Source: JANXLS01 sp035308565 (lineage in GTDB: Bacteria; Planctomycetota; SZUA-567; H5-PLA8). From it: 64,000 bases of DNA. Location of the stretch: assembly GCA_035308565.1 (NCBI GenBank), contig DATGGK010000013.1:1-64000 (forward strand). Direction: 5' to 3'. Numbering within the stretch: position 1 is the stretch's first letter; every line of letters starts with the position of its first letter. The notes under the pieces are model-generated. The model made no database searches. It saw only the letters and a list, made by a program, of their open reading frames with translations, and was not told where the DNA came from. Positions 36,719 to 45,469 of this stretch are shown piece after piece. The position numbers were made by a program, and so were the translations under genes.

Positions 36719-38185
36719 TCACGCCATCAGTTCCTTCACCACTTTCCCATACACATCCGTCAACCGATAATCCCGCCCCGCGTAGCGGTACGTAAATTTC
36801 TCGTGGTCGAAGCCCAGCAGCCGCAAAATCGTCGCGTGCAGATCGTGAATGTGGACTTTCTTCTCGACGGCGGCGAATCCGAATTCGTCCGTCGCGCCGT
36901 GAACATAGCCGCCCTTCGCGCCGCCGCCGGCCAGCCATGTCGTGAAACCGTGGTTGTTGTGGTCGCGCCCGTTGACTTTGCCTTGATTCGATCCCGGCGT
37001 CGGCAATTCCACGGTCGGCGTGCGTCCGAATTCGCCGCCCCAGATCACCAGCGTGTCGTCCAGCATCCCGCGCTGCTTGAGGTCCTTCAGCAGCGCGCCG
37101 ATGGCCTGATCGCACTGCTTCGCCAGCTTGCGGTGATTGACTTCGATGTCGTCGTGATTGTCCCACGGCTGCCCGGCGCCGTGCCAGACCTGCACGTACC
37201 GCACGCCTTTTTCGAGCAAGCGCCGCGCGATCAGAATCTGCCGCGCCTGCGTGCCTTCGCCGTACATGTCGCGGATGTGCTGCGGCTCCCGCGAAACGTC
37301 GAACGCGTCCTCCGCATCCATTTGCATGCGGTACGCCAGCTCGAACGACTGAATGCGCGATTCCAACTGCGCGTCCTGCTCGCGTTTTTTCTGATGCTCG
37401 CGGTTGAGCGCCATCAGCAGATCAAGCTGCTCGCGCTGCTCTTTCAGCGGCGTGCTGGTGTTCTTCACGTTTTCGATCAGTTTCTGAATATCGGTGTGTT
37501 GCGTGTCGATGTACGTGCCCTGATACACGCCCGGCAAAAATCCCGCCTGCCAATTCTGCGATTCCTGAATCGGGTACCCGCCCGGGCACATCGCAATAAA
37601 CCCCGGCAGATTCTGGTTCATCGTGCCCAGTCCATACGTCATCCACGATCCCATGCTCGGCCGCACCTGCCGCGCTTCGCCGCAATTCATTAAGAGCAGC
37701 GACGGCTCATGATTCGGCACGTCCGCGTACGTCGAACGGATCACGCAAATGTCGTCGATGCTCTCCGCCGTCTTCGCGAAAAGTTCCGAGACTTCGATGC
37801 CGCTTTTCCCGTATTTCTGAAACGTAAACGGCGACTTGAACGCCGCGCCCGTCTTGCGTTCCGTCTTCGGATTGTCGAACGGCAGCGCTTTGCCGTGATA
37901 CTTCGTCAGCATCGGCTTCGGGTCGAACGTATCGACATGCGACGGCCCGCCGTTCATGAACAAATGAATCACGCGCTTGGCCTTCGCCGGCAGCGGCGGG
38001 CTCTTCGGCGCCATCGCATTCCCGCCGCCAATTCCCCTCGCTCCTTGGGGGTCGTCCGCAAGCAACTCGCCGCACTGCGACATCAGCCCGGCCAGCGCCA
38101 TCGCGCCAAAGCCGGTTCCGCAGCGGCACAGCGCCTCGCGGCGAGTGAGAAAGTTGTCTTTAAGGCGCGGCATGTGATGGTTCAT
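36719..38185 (-). CDS. DUF1501 family protein with Tat signal
   Basis: The protein has 488 residues. The N-terminus LTRREALCRCGTGFGAMALAGL is a twin-arginine signal. The sulfatase/alkaline-phosphatase-like fold of DUF1501 is seen in FMNGGPSHVDTFDPKPM, VWHGAGQPWDNHDDIEVNH, VIWGGEFGRTP and GRDHNNHGFTTWLAGGGAKGG. Such proteins are very common in Planctomycetota and usually sit beside a DUF1553/DUF1549 cytochrome-like gene; that partner is missing here. Substrate unknown. This gene is one of the best phylum markers in the window. Confidence 0.92.
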   Translation of the reverse strand: MNHHMPRLKDNFLTRREALCRCGTGFGAMALAGLMSQCGELLADDPQGARGIGGGNAMAPKSPPLPAKAKRVIHLFMNGGPSHVDTFDPKPMLTKYHGKALPFDNPKTERKTGAAFKSPFTFQKYGKSGIEVSELFAKTAESIDDICVIRSTYADVPNHEPSLLLMNCGEARQVRPSMGSWMTYGLGTMNQNLPGFIAMCPGGYPIQESQNWQAGFLPGVYQGTYIDTQHTDIQKLIENVKNTSTPLKEQREQLDLLMALNREHQKKREQDAQLESRIQSFELAYRMQMDAEDAFDVSREPQHIRDMYGEGTQARQILIARRLLEKGVRYVQVWHGAGQPWDNHDDIEVNHRKLAKQCDQAIGALLKDLKQRGMLDDTLVIWGGEFGRTPTVELPTPGSNQGKVNGRDHNNHGFTTWLAGGGAKGGYVHGATDEFGFAAVEKKVHIHDLHATILRLLGFDHEKFTYRYAGRDYRLTDVYGKVVKELMA

Positions 38186-38313
38186 AATCGTTTCCCGGAT
38201 GAACGGACTACCCGTATTGCATACACGCCGTTAGGTAGGAGGTCATTGAATTCTCGAAATGCGCGGGCAAACTCATGCTCTCAACTCTCACACTCTCAAA
38301 CTCTCAAACTGCC

Positions 38314-38802
38314 CTACGCCCTCGGATCCGGATTCTCCAACACCTTCTTCGTCTGCTCCTCGCGAAATTTCTTCAGCGCCTCCGCAATCTGCGGATACTT
38401 GTTCCCCAAAATCGCCGCGGCCATCAATGCCGCATTGATCGCCCCCGCCTTCCCGATCGCCAGCGTCGCGACCGGAATCCCCGCCGGCATCTGCACGATC
38501 GATAACAGCGAATCCAGTCCGTGCAGCGCCTTCGATTCGACCGGCACGCCCAACACCGGCAAATGCGTCTTCGCCGCCGTCATGCCGGGCAGATGCGCCG
38601 CCCCGCCCGCGCCGGCGATGATGACTTCGATGCCGCGCCCCGCTGCGCCCGACGCATACTCAAAAAGCAAATCGGGCGTGCGGTGCGCGGAGACCACGCG
38701 CGTCTCGAAGGGCACGCCAAGCGCCGTAAGCGTCTCCGCCGCGTGGCTCATCGTCTCCCAATCCGACTTCGAACCCATGATGATTCCGACGAGTGCTTTC
38801 AT
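38314..38802 (-). CDS. purE: N5-carboxyaminoimidazole ribonucleotide mutase
   Basis: The protein has 162 residues, usual for class I PurE. It converts N5-CAIR to CAIR in purine synthesis. Signature motifs are visible: GSKSDWETM, SAHRTPD and AGAGGAAHLPGM. No purK lies next to it, so the partner must be elsewhere. Its end is close to a short repeat of CTCTCAA units. Confidence 0.95.
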   Translation of the reverse strand: MKALVGIIMGSKSDWETMSHAAETLTALGVPFETRVVSAHRTPDLLFEYASGAAGRGIEVIIAGAGGAAHLPGMTAAKTHLPVLGVPVESKALHGLDSLLSIVQMPAGIPVATLAIGKAGAINAALMAAAILGNKYPQIAEALKKFREEQTKKVLENPDPRA

Positions 38803-38911
38803 GGCGGCCTTTCGATAATGGAAGTCCTATAGGCTAACCCATGCTAGTTGAACGCAACGCGCTTCCAAGTTCAAAGTTGAATGCTCAGAAATCCAGGGTA
38901 CGCGTCAGCTT

Positions 38912-39004
38912 GGTTGCAGTTCCCCTCTCCCTCCGGGAGAGGGCCGACGAGAGCGCGGCCGTTTGCGCTCTCGCGGGGTGAGGGGAAGGCGCTGGTCTTG
39001 CAAC
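38912..39004. repeat. Two-hairpin dispersed repeat (copy B)
   Basis: It contains GGTTGCAG, CCCCTCTCC-CTCC-GGGAGAGGG, then CGAGAGCGC-loop-GCGCTCTCG, then GGGGTGAGGGG, ending TTGCAAC. The second stem has a different sequence from copies A and C but keeps perfect pairing. It lies just upstream of the frameshifted gene at 39081. Confidence 0.85.
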
Positions 39005-39080
39005 TAACGTGGCACGCAACCGGAAATACAATTGCTGCACAGACACATCGGGTTATCTCTTAACAACACTGGAGACACCG

Positions 39081-39616
39081 ATGCGATCAATCCAACACGC
39101 GGCATGTGCCGCGCTCATGCTGTGGCTCGCCTCTTTCGCCGGCGCGGCGGAATCGATGTTCAACGACAAGATCGTCGCCTTTGCCAAAAGCCACATTGGC
39201 AAAACTGTCGGCGACGGGGAATGCTCGTCGCTGGCGGACGCCGCGCTCGCCGCCGCCCACGCCAAACCGCGCGAAAAATACCCCGAAAAACCGGCGCCGG
39301 AGATTATGTCTGGGGCGAACTGGTCTTCGGCGTGGAAGTCAAATCGGGCCGCGCCGCCACAGAAGGCGCGCTGGCCAAAGTCCAGTCCGGCGACATCGTC
39401 CAATTCCGTGACACGCGCTTCGAAGGCCGCAAAGGCCGCGGCACCTACTGGCAAGACGCCCCGCACCACACCGCCATCGTCACCGCGATTTCAAAAGACG
39501 GCCAGCTCACGGTCCTGCATCAGAATTGGGAGGGCAACCGAACCGTGCATGAATTGACTTACAATGTTGGGGATATCAAGAAGGGGTGGATCAAGATTTA
39601 TCGCGCGGGGAAGTAA
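39081..39616 (+). pseudogene. Frameshifted secreted CHAP/NlpC-like protein
   Basis: ATG at 39081 has GGAGA upstream and a signal peptide (MRSIQHAACAALMLWLASFAGA). Residues then read FAKSHIGKTVGDGECSSLAD, with a cysteine near GECxxL as in small CHAP-like amidases. After the KYPEKPAP codons (to about 39299) the homologous-looking sequence continues in the next frame as GDYVWGELVFGVEVKSG, ending HHTAIVTAISKDGQLTVLHQN and a normal stop at 39616. One base is missing at about 39290-39299. It is a recent frameshift or a sequence error. Cys and His of a catalytic pair are both retained, so an intact homologue would probably be active. Confidence 0.72.
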
Positions 39617-39647
39617 TTCTCGATCATGCGTGCTTTTTCGAGCAACA

Positions 39648-40034
39648 TCAATCACTTGGATTTACGATTTTCGCTTGGTAAAGCCACCCGCGAAGCGCTG
39701 CTTTGTTCCGCAGCATCTTGGATTTCTTCTCCGCAGCGCTGTTGCTCAATCCCGTGAAATCAATGACTGCGTGTTCCGGAAATGGCGCTGGGTCCGGGCG
39801 CACGGAAAGTTGCAATGCCGCGCACTCATCGACGCTCACAGCGCAGACACCGGCAGATGCAAATCCCAGTATTGTAAAGTGCCGCCACGATGATTCCGGA
39901 CCGATCAAATCGCCGTCATAGACAGACAATAGACTTTGGTCTTTCGGCATGGGCCGAAACGCTTGGCTGCTGACGCGATTATTCTGGACCCAATTCGGAT
40001 TGATTTGCCGGTAGAGCAGCGTGGATGGCGTCAT
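39648..40034 (-). CDS. Uncharacterised protein of a two-gene cassette (downstream gene)
   Basis: The protein has 128 residues: MTPSTLLYRQINPNWVQNNR, then RPMPKDQSLLSVYDGDLIGP, PFPEHAVIDFTGL and a basic C-terminus. The frame starts four bases inside the end of the upstream gene (ATGA overlap). To my recollection this pair is found in many environmental bacteria without an assigned function; no domain could be identified by eye. A toxin-antitoxin or defence-like role is possible from the tight coupling, but is not shown. Confidence 0.7.
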   Translation of the reverse strand: MTPSTLLYRQINPNWVQNNRVSSQAFRPMPKDQSLLSVYDGDLIGPESSWRHFTILGFASAGVCAVSVDECAALQLSVRPDPAPFPEHAVIDFTGLSNSAAEKKSKMLRNKAALRGWLYQAKIVNPSD

Positions 40035-40444
40035 GCGAGCGACCTGACGAAGGTTCCGAGCTTGGACCAGCCCTTTTTCGCACTCAGGTCCGCGGTGTCT
40101 TCCGCTTCATCCCCGGTTCCGGCGTTAACGGCCATGAGCGATGCTTGATGTGTAACCAAATCGACTTCCGCCGAAATTTCCCACGAGCCAAAATCCCATT
40201 CTAATTGCACATTCCCCTCTGGCGTGGGATACGCAAACGGTTCCGGCACGTGTTCAGGACAGTATTTGAGCCACGCGTCTGAAAGCCATTTCAATCCCGC
40301 AGCCGCCGGTGCCACGCCAGCGCCGTTCAACCAGCCGCTCTTCAACTGCGCCAGTTCTTTCAATCGCGCCGGCAGGTCATTCGGGTCACGCCGAATCGGT
40401 CGCTTGTTCAAATGGGGTGGTTTGGGTGCGAGCGTGGTGGCCAT
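40031..40444 (-). CDS. Uncharacterised protein of a two-gene cassette (upstream gene)
   Basis: The protein has 137 residues from ATG 40444, which has GGAG about 11 bases upstream. The region LPARLKELAQLKSGWLNGAG, followed by GLKWLSDAWLKYCPEHVPEP and YPTPEGNVQLEWDFGSWEIS, is distinctive and probably a conserved domain, but I cannot name it. No signal peptide, so it is cytoplasmic. Coupled to the following gene by ATGA overlap. Its GC content is somewhat lower than neighbours. Confidence 0.7.
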   Translation of the reverse strand: MATTLAPKPPHLNKRPIRRDPNDLPARLKELAQLKSGWLNGAGVAPAAAGLKWLSDAWLKYCPEHVPEPFAYPTPEGNVQLEWDFGSWEISAEVDLVTHQASLMAVNAGTGDEAEDTADLSAKKGWSKLGTFVRSLA

Positions 40445-40602
40445 CTGCGGGTTGCTCCAACGACAATGACATGTTAAGGCGCACGATTTGGAATGGCAAT
40501 TTGAAAACCAAATCTCAAAAAAGCGGTGAGGCGCGCCGTGATCCCACCTTCGGGAGTCATTTCTTGCGCGTCCCCGGCATTTCGCGTCCCCAGCAATTAA
40601 AC

Positions 40603-41148
40603 TCAATCGGTCCGTAGTCGCCCTCGCGCAAGTTTTATTATTATCACGATCAAGGCAACGAAGGCAGCAACCACGGTTGCAGAGCGCCAGTTTTGCCACC
40701 AAGGCTTATAAACAATCGAAAAAGAGACTGGACTTATTACGGGCATTAATGCGATGAACGCCACCATGCAAAACCAAAGGCAACCAAGAATCAGTCCTAG
40801 TAAAGTGCCCCAGAAAACTCCCCGTTTTAGGGTCAGTGAGGCATAATGTCGCCATTCGCATAACATGATCACCCACCCGGCAATTAAAGCGGCGAAGAAT
40901 ACATTGAATAGGATCGCCGTCCATTCCCAGGACGGATTGCGAAATGGTCCGTAGAAAAGTCCCGTGTCCCAGACTCTGCAAGGCCATCCATAACCACTGA
41001 TCTCGAAGATTTCTTTTCCGCTAATTTCACCCGCGTAGTGCAAAATTGGCAATGTATTCAAATATATGCATGCACCGGCTGCAAACATCAGCACAATGGC
41101 CGTCGAGAGACGGACTTGAAAGCGCTTGCGGCGCGGAGGCTCTGGCAT
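40603..41148 (-). CDS. Membrane protein with RLSTAIVLMF N-terminus
   Basis: The protein has 181 residues. It begins MPEPPRRKRFQVRLSTAIVL, a pattern of basic residues followed by a membrane helix that recurs in small membrane proteins of Planctomycetes and relatives. About four hydrophobic segments follow. Function unknown. ATG at 41166 in the same frame is an alternative start. It is codirectional with, but 158 bases before, the two-gene cassette. Confidence 0.6.
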   Translation of the reverse strand: MPEPPRRKRFQVRLSTAIVLMFAAGACIYLNTLPILHYAGEISGKEIFEISGYGWPCRVWDTGLFYGPFRNPSWEWTAILFNVFFAALIAGWVIMLCEWRHYASLTLKRGVFWGTLLGLILGCLWFCMVAFIALMPVISPVSFSIVYKPWWQNWRSATVVAAFVALIVIIIKLARGRLRTD

Positions 41149-41238
41149 GATTGAAAGGCTCTTCATCTAACGAGCAGCATCAAGGCCCAACGTACTGTGC
41201 CTTGGCGCCCAACGCGAGTGAACTTCTCAGCCTTCGCC

Positions 41239-42756
41239 CTACTTCCCCACCTTCACCATCCCCGCCCCATGCGAAGCCACCTTCATCCCAATCTTCCCCT
41301 CCGCATTCCCCAAATCCTTCTGCCGCCACAAATCCCTCACCGGCTGCGTGCCGCTTAATTTGATGTCCTCAAACTTCAGCGTCACCTCCGCTTCCTTGTC
41401 GCCGAGATTAAACAATCCCGCCGCCCACGTGCCATCGGCGAGTGGCTTCGCCCACACTTCCAGTTCGTCGTCCTTCGACACGCGCGTCGCTTCAATGCCG
41501 AGCGCGTCTTGATTCACCGCGAGCACTTCGTCGTTGGTCAGCAAACTCAGCGTGAATTCGTCGAGCTGTGTCATGTCGCAGCCGATCAGCAGCGGCGCGG
41601 AGAGCAGGCACCAGAGCGTGATATGGGTGTACTGCTCGTCGGGCGTGAGGCCGGTCGGGTGCAGCTTGGGGCCCCAGCCGACCATGCCCACGACCAGCAT
41701 GTCCGGATCGTTCCAATGGCCCGGCCCGCCAAATTTGGCCCACTTGTCCTGTGTGAAGCCGATGCTGCTGACGCTCTTCCAATTGTCCTTGATGTCGCCG
41801 GTCGTGCGCCACGCGTTCGACAGCCGCGCCCAATCCGCCGCACCTTCGAACGGCGCGTGATTCGACAAACTCAACACCACGTCGCGCCCGCTGTCTTTGA
41901 GCGCGTCGAGCATCTCCTGAACCTGCGGCACTTCGATCGGATTCCAATCGTACTTGAGGTAATCGAAGCCCCACTCGGCCCACTGCTTCGCGTCGGCTTT
42001 CGCGAACGAATATTTTCCGACGGCCCACGGCAGAATCTTTTTGTTGACGTTGCCCTTCTTCGAAATTGTCGGCTTGCTCCACGCCCCATCGGGCGTCTCC
42101 GCGCTGCCGCCCGCACGATTCGCGTACGACGTGACCCACGGCGTCGAATAAATCCCCGCTTTCAAGCCCAGCGCGTGAATCTCGTCGCACAGTTTTTTCA
42201 TGTCTGGAAACTTTTCGTTACCCTGCAGCGCGTGATCTTTACCGGTACGCGCGCCCTGCCACGTGTCGTCGATGTTGATGTATGTCCAGCCATGCTTGAC
42301 CAGCCCGCTCTTCGCCATTGCCTCCGCCGCGGCCTGCACTTTCTTCGCATCGACGGCGCCGGCGAAACAATTCCAACTGTTCCACCCCATCGGCGGCGTG
42401 AGCGCGATCTGCTCGCCGGCGCGAATCAGCAGCGGCTTCGAATCCTTCCCCAGGGCGTTCGTTGCGGCGAGCGTGACTTTGTAATCGCCCGCCTTTGGCG
42501 TGGTCCCGCTGATGCGCCCCAACTTCGCATCCAACGCCAACCCATCCGGCAACCCCTCCGCCGAAAACGTCATCGGCTCATTGCCCGTCGCCGGAATCGT
42601 AAACAAAAACGGCCGCCCCGGGCGTGCGCAGAAAATGCGCGCGCCGTTGATGCGAGGCGCCGGCGGGGGTTTGGGCGTCAGAATCTCAGGCGCCGTCGCC
42701 GCGCAAGCCGACGCGGCCGCAAACACGCAAAGCAGCACAACAGAAATGTGGAACAT
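41239..42756 (-). CDS. GH27 family alpha-galactosidase with N-terminal Ig-like domain
   Basis: The protein has 505 residues. Signal peptide, then an Ig-like putative domain (about residues 35-120, LPDGLALDAKLGRISGTTPKAGDY), then the GH27 barrel starting at PPMGWNSWNCF. The nucleophile is D270 in YLKYDWN and the acid/base D321 in TTGDIKDNW; GGPGHWNDPDMLVVG is also present. It should cleave terminal alpha-galactosides (or alpha-N-acetylgalactosaminides) outside the cell. A C-terminal beta-sandwich ends the protein. The start at 42756 has GGAG upstream and a signal peptide; the frame is open further to 42867. Confidence 0.93.
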   Translation of the reverse strand: MFHISVVLLCVFAAASACAATAPEILTPKPPPAPRINGARIFCARPGRPFLFTIPATGNEPMTFSAEGLPDGLALDAKLGRISGTTPKAGDYKVTLAATNALGKDSKPLLIRAGEQIALTPPMGWNSWNCFAGAVDAKKVQAAAEAMAKSGLVKHGWTYINIDDTWQGARTGKDHALQGNEKFPDMKKLCDEIHALGLKAGIYSTPWVTSYANRAGGSAETPDGAWSKPTISKKGNVNKKILPWAVGKYSFAKADAKQWAEWGFDYLKYDWNPIEVPQVQEMLDALKDSGRDVVLSLSNHAPFEGAADWARLSNAWRTTGDIKDNWKSVSSIGFTQDKWAKFGGPGHWNDPDMLVVGMVGWGPKLHPTGLTPDEQYTHITLWCLLSAPLLIGCDMTQLDEFTLSLLTNDEVLAVNQDALGIEATRVSKDDELEVWAKPLADGTWAAGLFNLGDKEAEVTLKFEDIKLSGTQPVRDLWRQKDLGNAEGKIGMKVASHGAGMVKVGK

Positions 42757-42960
42757 CGTTATAACTCCGAATGTAATGCCAGCACATCTTAGCCCAGGGT
42801 AAACGCCTTGGCACGCCGACCTGAGTTGGAAGTTCGGGAGCGAACCTTCGCCCTCAAAGGGCGGCACAAGAATTCGCGGTCATGCACGCGATTTCGCCAA
42901 TGAATTCCGCAAACGTTTTGGACAAGAATGAGTTTTGAATCTTGAACCTTGAATTCGCCG

Positions 42961-44013
42961 TTACCCACCAATCCTGCTCATGCTCGCAGCCGGAATCTCC
43001 GCCCATTCCTTATGTACTTCCGGTTTGATATAAGCCGCCTGCCGGAACGCCGCGAGAATATCCTCGCGCGTTCCGCCGTTGCGCAGCAGCGCTTTGATCG
43101 AAATCCCGCCGCCATCCAAGAGACAACTGCGAATCTCGCCCGTCGCCGTCAACCGCAGGCGGTCGCACTTGCGGCAGAACGGCGCGCTCATCGCGCTGAT
43201 GAAACCCACGCGCCCCGCCGCGCCTTTCAACCGAAAAACTTCTGCCGGCCCGCGCATCCCGTCGCCGGTCTCCAACGGCTCCAGCGCGCCGAAGCGCGCC
43301 GCGATGCGTTCCTTCGTAACCGCATTCGACACAAACGTAAAATTCCCCGACCCCATCGCGCAGCCCTTCGCTTCTTCGAGCGGCATGTATTCGATGAAGC
43401 GAACGTCCAGCTTTTCGTTCAGCGTCATCGCCGCGAAATCCGCCACTTCCTCGTCGTTGAGCCCGCCCAGCACCACCATATTAATTTTGATCGGCCGCAA
43501 GCCCGCGTCGCGCGCCGCGCGGATGCCGTCGAGCACTTCTCCCAATTCGTGCCGCCGAGCAATCGCTTTGAATTTCGCGGGGTCCATTGTGTCGAGCGAA
43601 ATGTTAATGCGCCGCAGCCCCGCCTCCGCAAGCGGCTGCGCCAACTCCGCCAGACGCGTGCCGTTTGTCGTCAGCGCCAGATCAGAAATTCCCGGCACGC
43701 GCGCGACCATGCCGGTGAGCGTCGCGATATCCGATCGCACCAGCGGCTCGCCGCCGGTCAGCCGCACTTTGTACACGCCGCACGCCGCCGCCGCTTCCAC
43801 GACCGTCACGATTTCTTCGAACGACAGAATCTCGTCGCGCGGCAGCCATTTCATGCCCTCGTCAGGCATGCAATACACGCAGCGCAAATTGCACAGATCG
43901 GTGACCGACACGCGCAAATACGTGAACGTGCGGCCGTATTGGTCCACGATCCGTTCCTGTCCGGGAATGAAACCGTGGCGAATCAGGGAGGTCAAAGGCG
44001 GAATGGCCGACAT
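42961..44013 (-). CDS. moaA: GTP 3',8-cyclase, molybdenum cofactor synthesis
   Basis: The protein has 350 residues. Radical SAM enzyme that makes 3',8-cyclo-GTP, the first step of molybdopterin synthesis. It has the N-terminal cluster motif CNLRCVYC, a GGEPL motif, and the C-terminal cluster cysteines in CRKCDRLRLTATGEIRSC. The C-terminus ends in RIGG, the diglycine tail important for MoaA. No other mo genes are adjacent. Confidence 0.95.
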   Translation of the reverse strand: MSAIPPLTSLIRHGFIPGQERIVDQYGRTFTYLRVSVTDLCNLRCVYCMPDEGMKWLPRDEILSFEEIVTVVEAAAACGVYKVRLTGGEPLVRSDIATLTGMVARVPGISDLALTTNGTRLAELAQPLAEAGLRRINISLDTMDPAKFKAIARRHELGEVLDGIRAARDAGLRPIKINMVVLGGLNDEEVADFAAMTLNEKLDVRFIEYMPLEEAKGCAMGSGNFTFVSNAVTKERIAARFGALEPLETGDGMRGPAEVFRLKGAAGRVGFISAMSAPFCRKCDRLRLTATGEIRSCLLDGGGISIKALLRNGGTREDILAAFRQAAYIKPEVHKEWAEIPAASMSRIGG

Positions 44014-44049
44014 ATTCTTAGTCTACATTTCTCCGATTGCATAACAATC

Positions 44050-44904
44050 TTAAACGGTCCGATTCGAAACTCGCGCGACACAATTCCCCTCTCCCTCCGG
44101 GAGAGGGCCGACGGGCGTACTCGCCCGCGGGGTGAGGGGATGCGCTCCGCACTGCGCTAAGTCTGTAGCACACTTTGAAATTCCCGCTCGCCAAGCTTCT
44201 TCGTCGTGTCTCTTCCAAACCCCATCCACGCCCAGCACCTCGCACGGCTGAAACTTCGCTTTGTATTCCATGCTCCGGCATCCGGCAATGTAATACCCCA
44301 GATACACCCAGCGCCGTTGCAAACACTCCGCCAGCCGCGCGCATTGCATGATCAAAAACGTGCCCAACCCGCGCTCGCTACATTCCGGCTCATAATAATG
44401 GTACACAGCCGAAACCACGTTCGGCGTGTTCTCCGTAATCAGCACGCCGCGCAGCACGCCCTTCTCCCACACGCTCAGCTCCGTCGATGGAAGCTGGTTG
44501 TGCACAAAACTGAACTCATACTCCGCCTGCCCGTCGGCCTGCTGAGGCCACGCTTTGAGTTCGCGCTGCACGCGGTGGTAGCGCCGGTACAATTCCAGCC
44601 GCTGCGCGTCGCAGCTCGGCGCGCCCACGCGCACTTCCAAATCCGCATTGCGCCGCAACGCGCGCCGCTGCGAACGGTCCGGCGCAAACTCCGCCGCCGC
44701 AAACCGAATCGGCCGGCACATCGCACACGCCTTGCACACCGGCCGAAAAAGCGCCAGCCCAAACTTGCGGCAGCGCCCGTCCATCAACTCTTCGTATTCG
44801 TCCGCCGAAAGAAACGGCGCCACCGAATACTGAAACTCCGCCGTCTGCCCCGCAAGGTAAGGACAGGGATGCGGACCGGTGGTGTATTGGTGGATGATTA
44901 GCAT
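44050..44904 (-). CDS. bpt: Aspartate/glutamate leucyltransferase (N-end rule)
   Basis: The protein has 284 residues. It transfers leucine from Leu-tRNA to proteins with N-terminal Asp or Glu, marking them for ClpAP degradation. The N-terminal cysteine-rich region (CPYLAGQTAEFQ, then CKACAMCRP) and the central LGTFLIMQCARLAE, YLGYYIAGCRSMEYKA identify the ATE/Bpt family. The last 30 residues (HPLTPRASTPVGPLPEGEG and following) are encoded by a dispersed repeat, so the native end has been replaced and the stop is at 44050. Usual family length is about 240. Confidence 0.9.
   Translation of the reverse strand: MLIIHQYTTGPHPCPYLAGQTAEFQYSVAPFLSADEYEELMDGRCRKFGLALFRPVCKACAMCRPIRFAAAEFAPDRSQRRALRRNADLEVRVGAPSCDAQRLELYRRYHRVQRELKAWPQQADGQAEYEFSFVHNQLPSTELSVWEKGVLRGVLITENTPNVVSAVYHYYEPECSERGLGTFLIMQCARLAECLQRRWVYLGYYIAGCRSMEYKAKFQPCEVLGVDGVWKRHDEEAWRAGISKCATDLAQCGAHPLTPRASTPVGPLPEGEGNCVARVSNRTV
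44086..44139. repeat. Two-hairpin dispersed repeat (copy C), inside the 3' end of bpt
   Basis: CCCCTCTCC-CTCC-GGGAGAGGG, then CGGGCG-TACT-CGCCCG, then GGGGTGAGGGG. The second stem is different in sequence but paired as in copies A and B. It is read through by bpt on the minus strand and supplies its last codons. Confidence 0.88.
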
Positions 44905-44938
44905 GGCGTATTAAAGTGCAACTCGCTGCGATTTGCAG

Positions 44939-45073
44939 TCAGGCGTAAAACACCTCATGGAACCGGTCGCTCAACAATTTCAAAAATGAAAGCGTCTGCT
45001 TGATACTCGCCCCATAGCGGACGTCGCTTGCAAGCGGAAAAGCCTGTGCGAGGTACGCTTCGCCTTCAGTCAT
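44939..45073 (-). CDS. Short 44-residue protein coupled to the upstream small gene
   Basis: Read from ATG at 45073: MTEGEAYLAQAFPLASDVRY, then a helix SIKQTLSFLKLLSDRFHEVF, stop at 44939. The start overlaps the stop of the upstream gene by eight bases, and AAGGTG precedes it. The coupling suggests it is real although very short. No family was recognised; it could be the remains of a longer gene. Confidence 0.45.
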   Translation of the reverse strand: MTEGEAYLAQAFPLASDVRYGASIKQTLSFLKLLSDRFHEVFYA

Positions 45074-45413
45074 GCGGCCACACCTTTTTGAATTTTTTAA
45101 TGTCCCACTCCGCATCGGAGACGATCTTCAGCGAACCTTCCTTTATTCGCTTCCATTCATCCTTTGTCATCACGATCTGTGCAGTCGGAAATGGAAAATC
45201 CGAAGTCGGCCGAAACCGAACCGGCCAAATATCCCCGCTGTCCGGAAACAAATCGCTTACCTCAATAAGCTGAACGACTTCCTTCTTGGGGTCGGGCAGA
45301 TAATAAATCACCAGATCGCCAAGCGCATTATGCGCCCGCACGTACTCTTCGGCGAGCGCCTGCACCGCCTGTTCGTAACTCTCCACTCCGGGATAAAGTG
45401 TATCTGTTGACAT
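45066..45413 (-). CDS. Small cytoplasmic protein of unknown function
   Basis: The protein has 115 residues. It is acidic with tryptophan and proline motifs: LVIYYLPDPKKEVVQLIEVS, PDSGDIWPVRFRPTSDFPFP. The GGAG before the ATG at 45413 supports the start. It has the look of a small modulator or immunity protein from a two-gene unit. Function unknown. Confidence 0.6.
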   Translation of the reverse strand: MSTDTLYPGVESYEQAVQALAEEYVRAHNALGDLVIYYLPDPKKEVVQLIEVSDLFPDSGDIWPVRFRPTSDFPFPTAQIVMTKDEWKRIKEGSLKIVSDAEWDIKKFKKVWPHD

Positions 45414-45469
45414 GATTCAGGCTCCATCCTACAAATACTCTACAGCATAGGAGCGCTAATTCATAGCGC

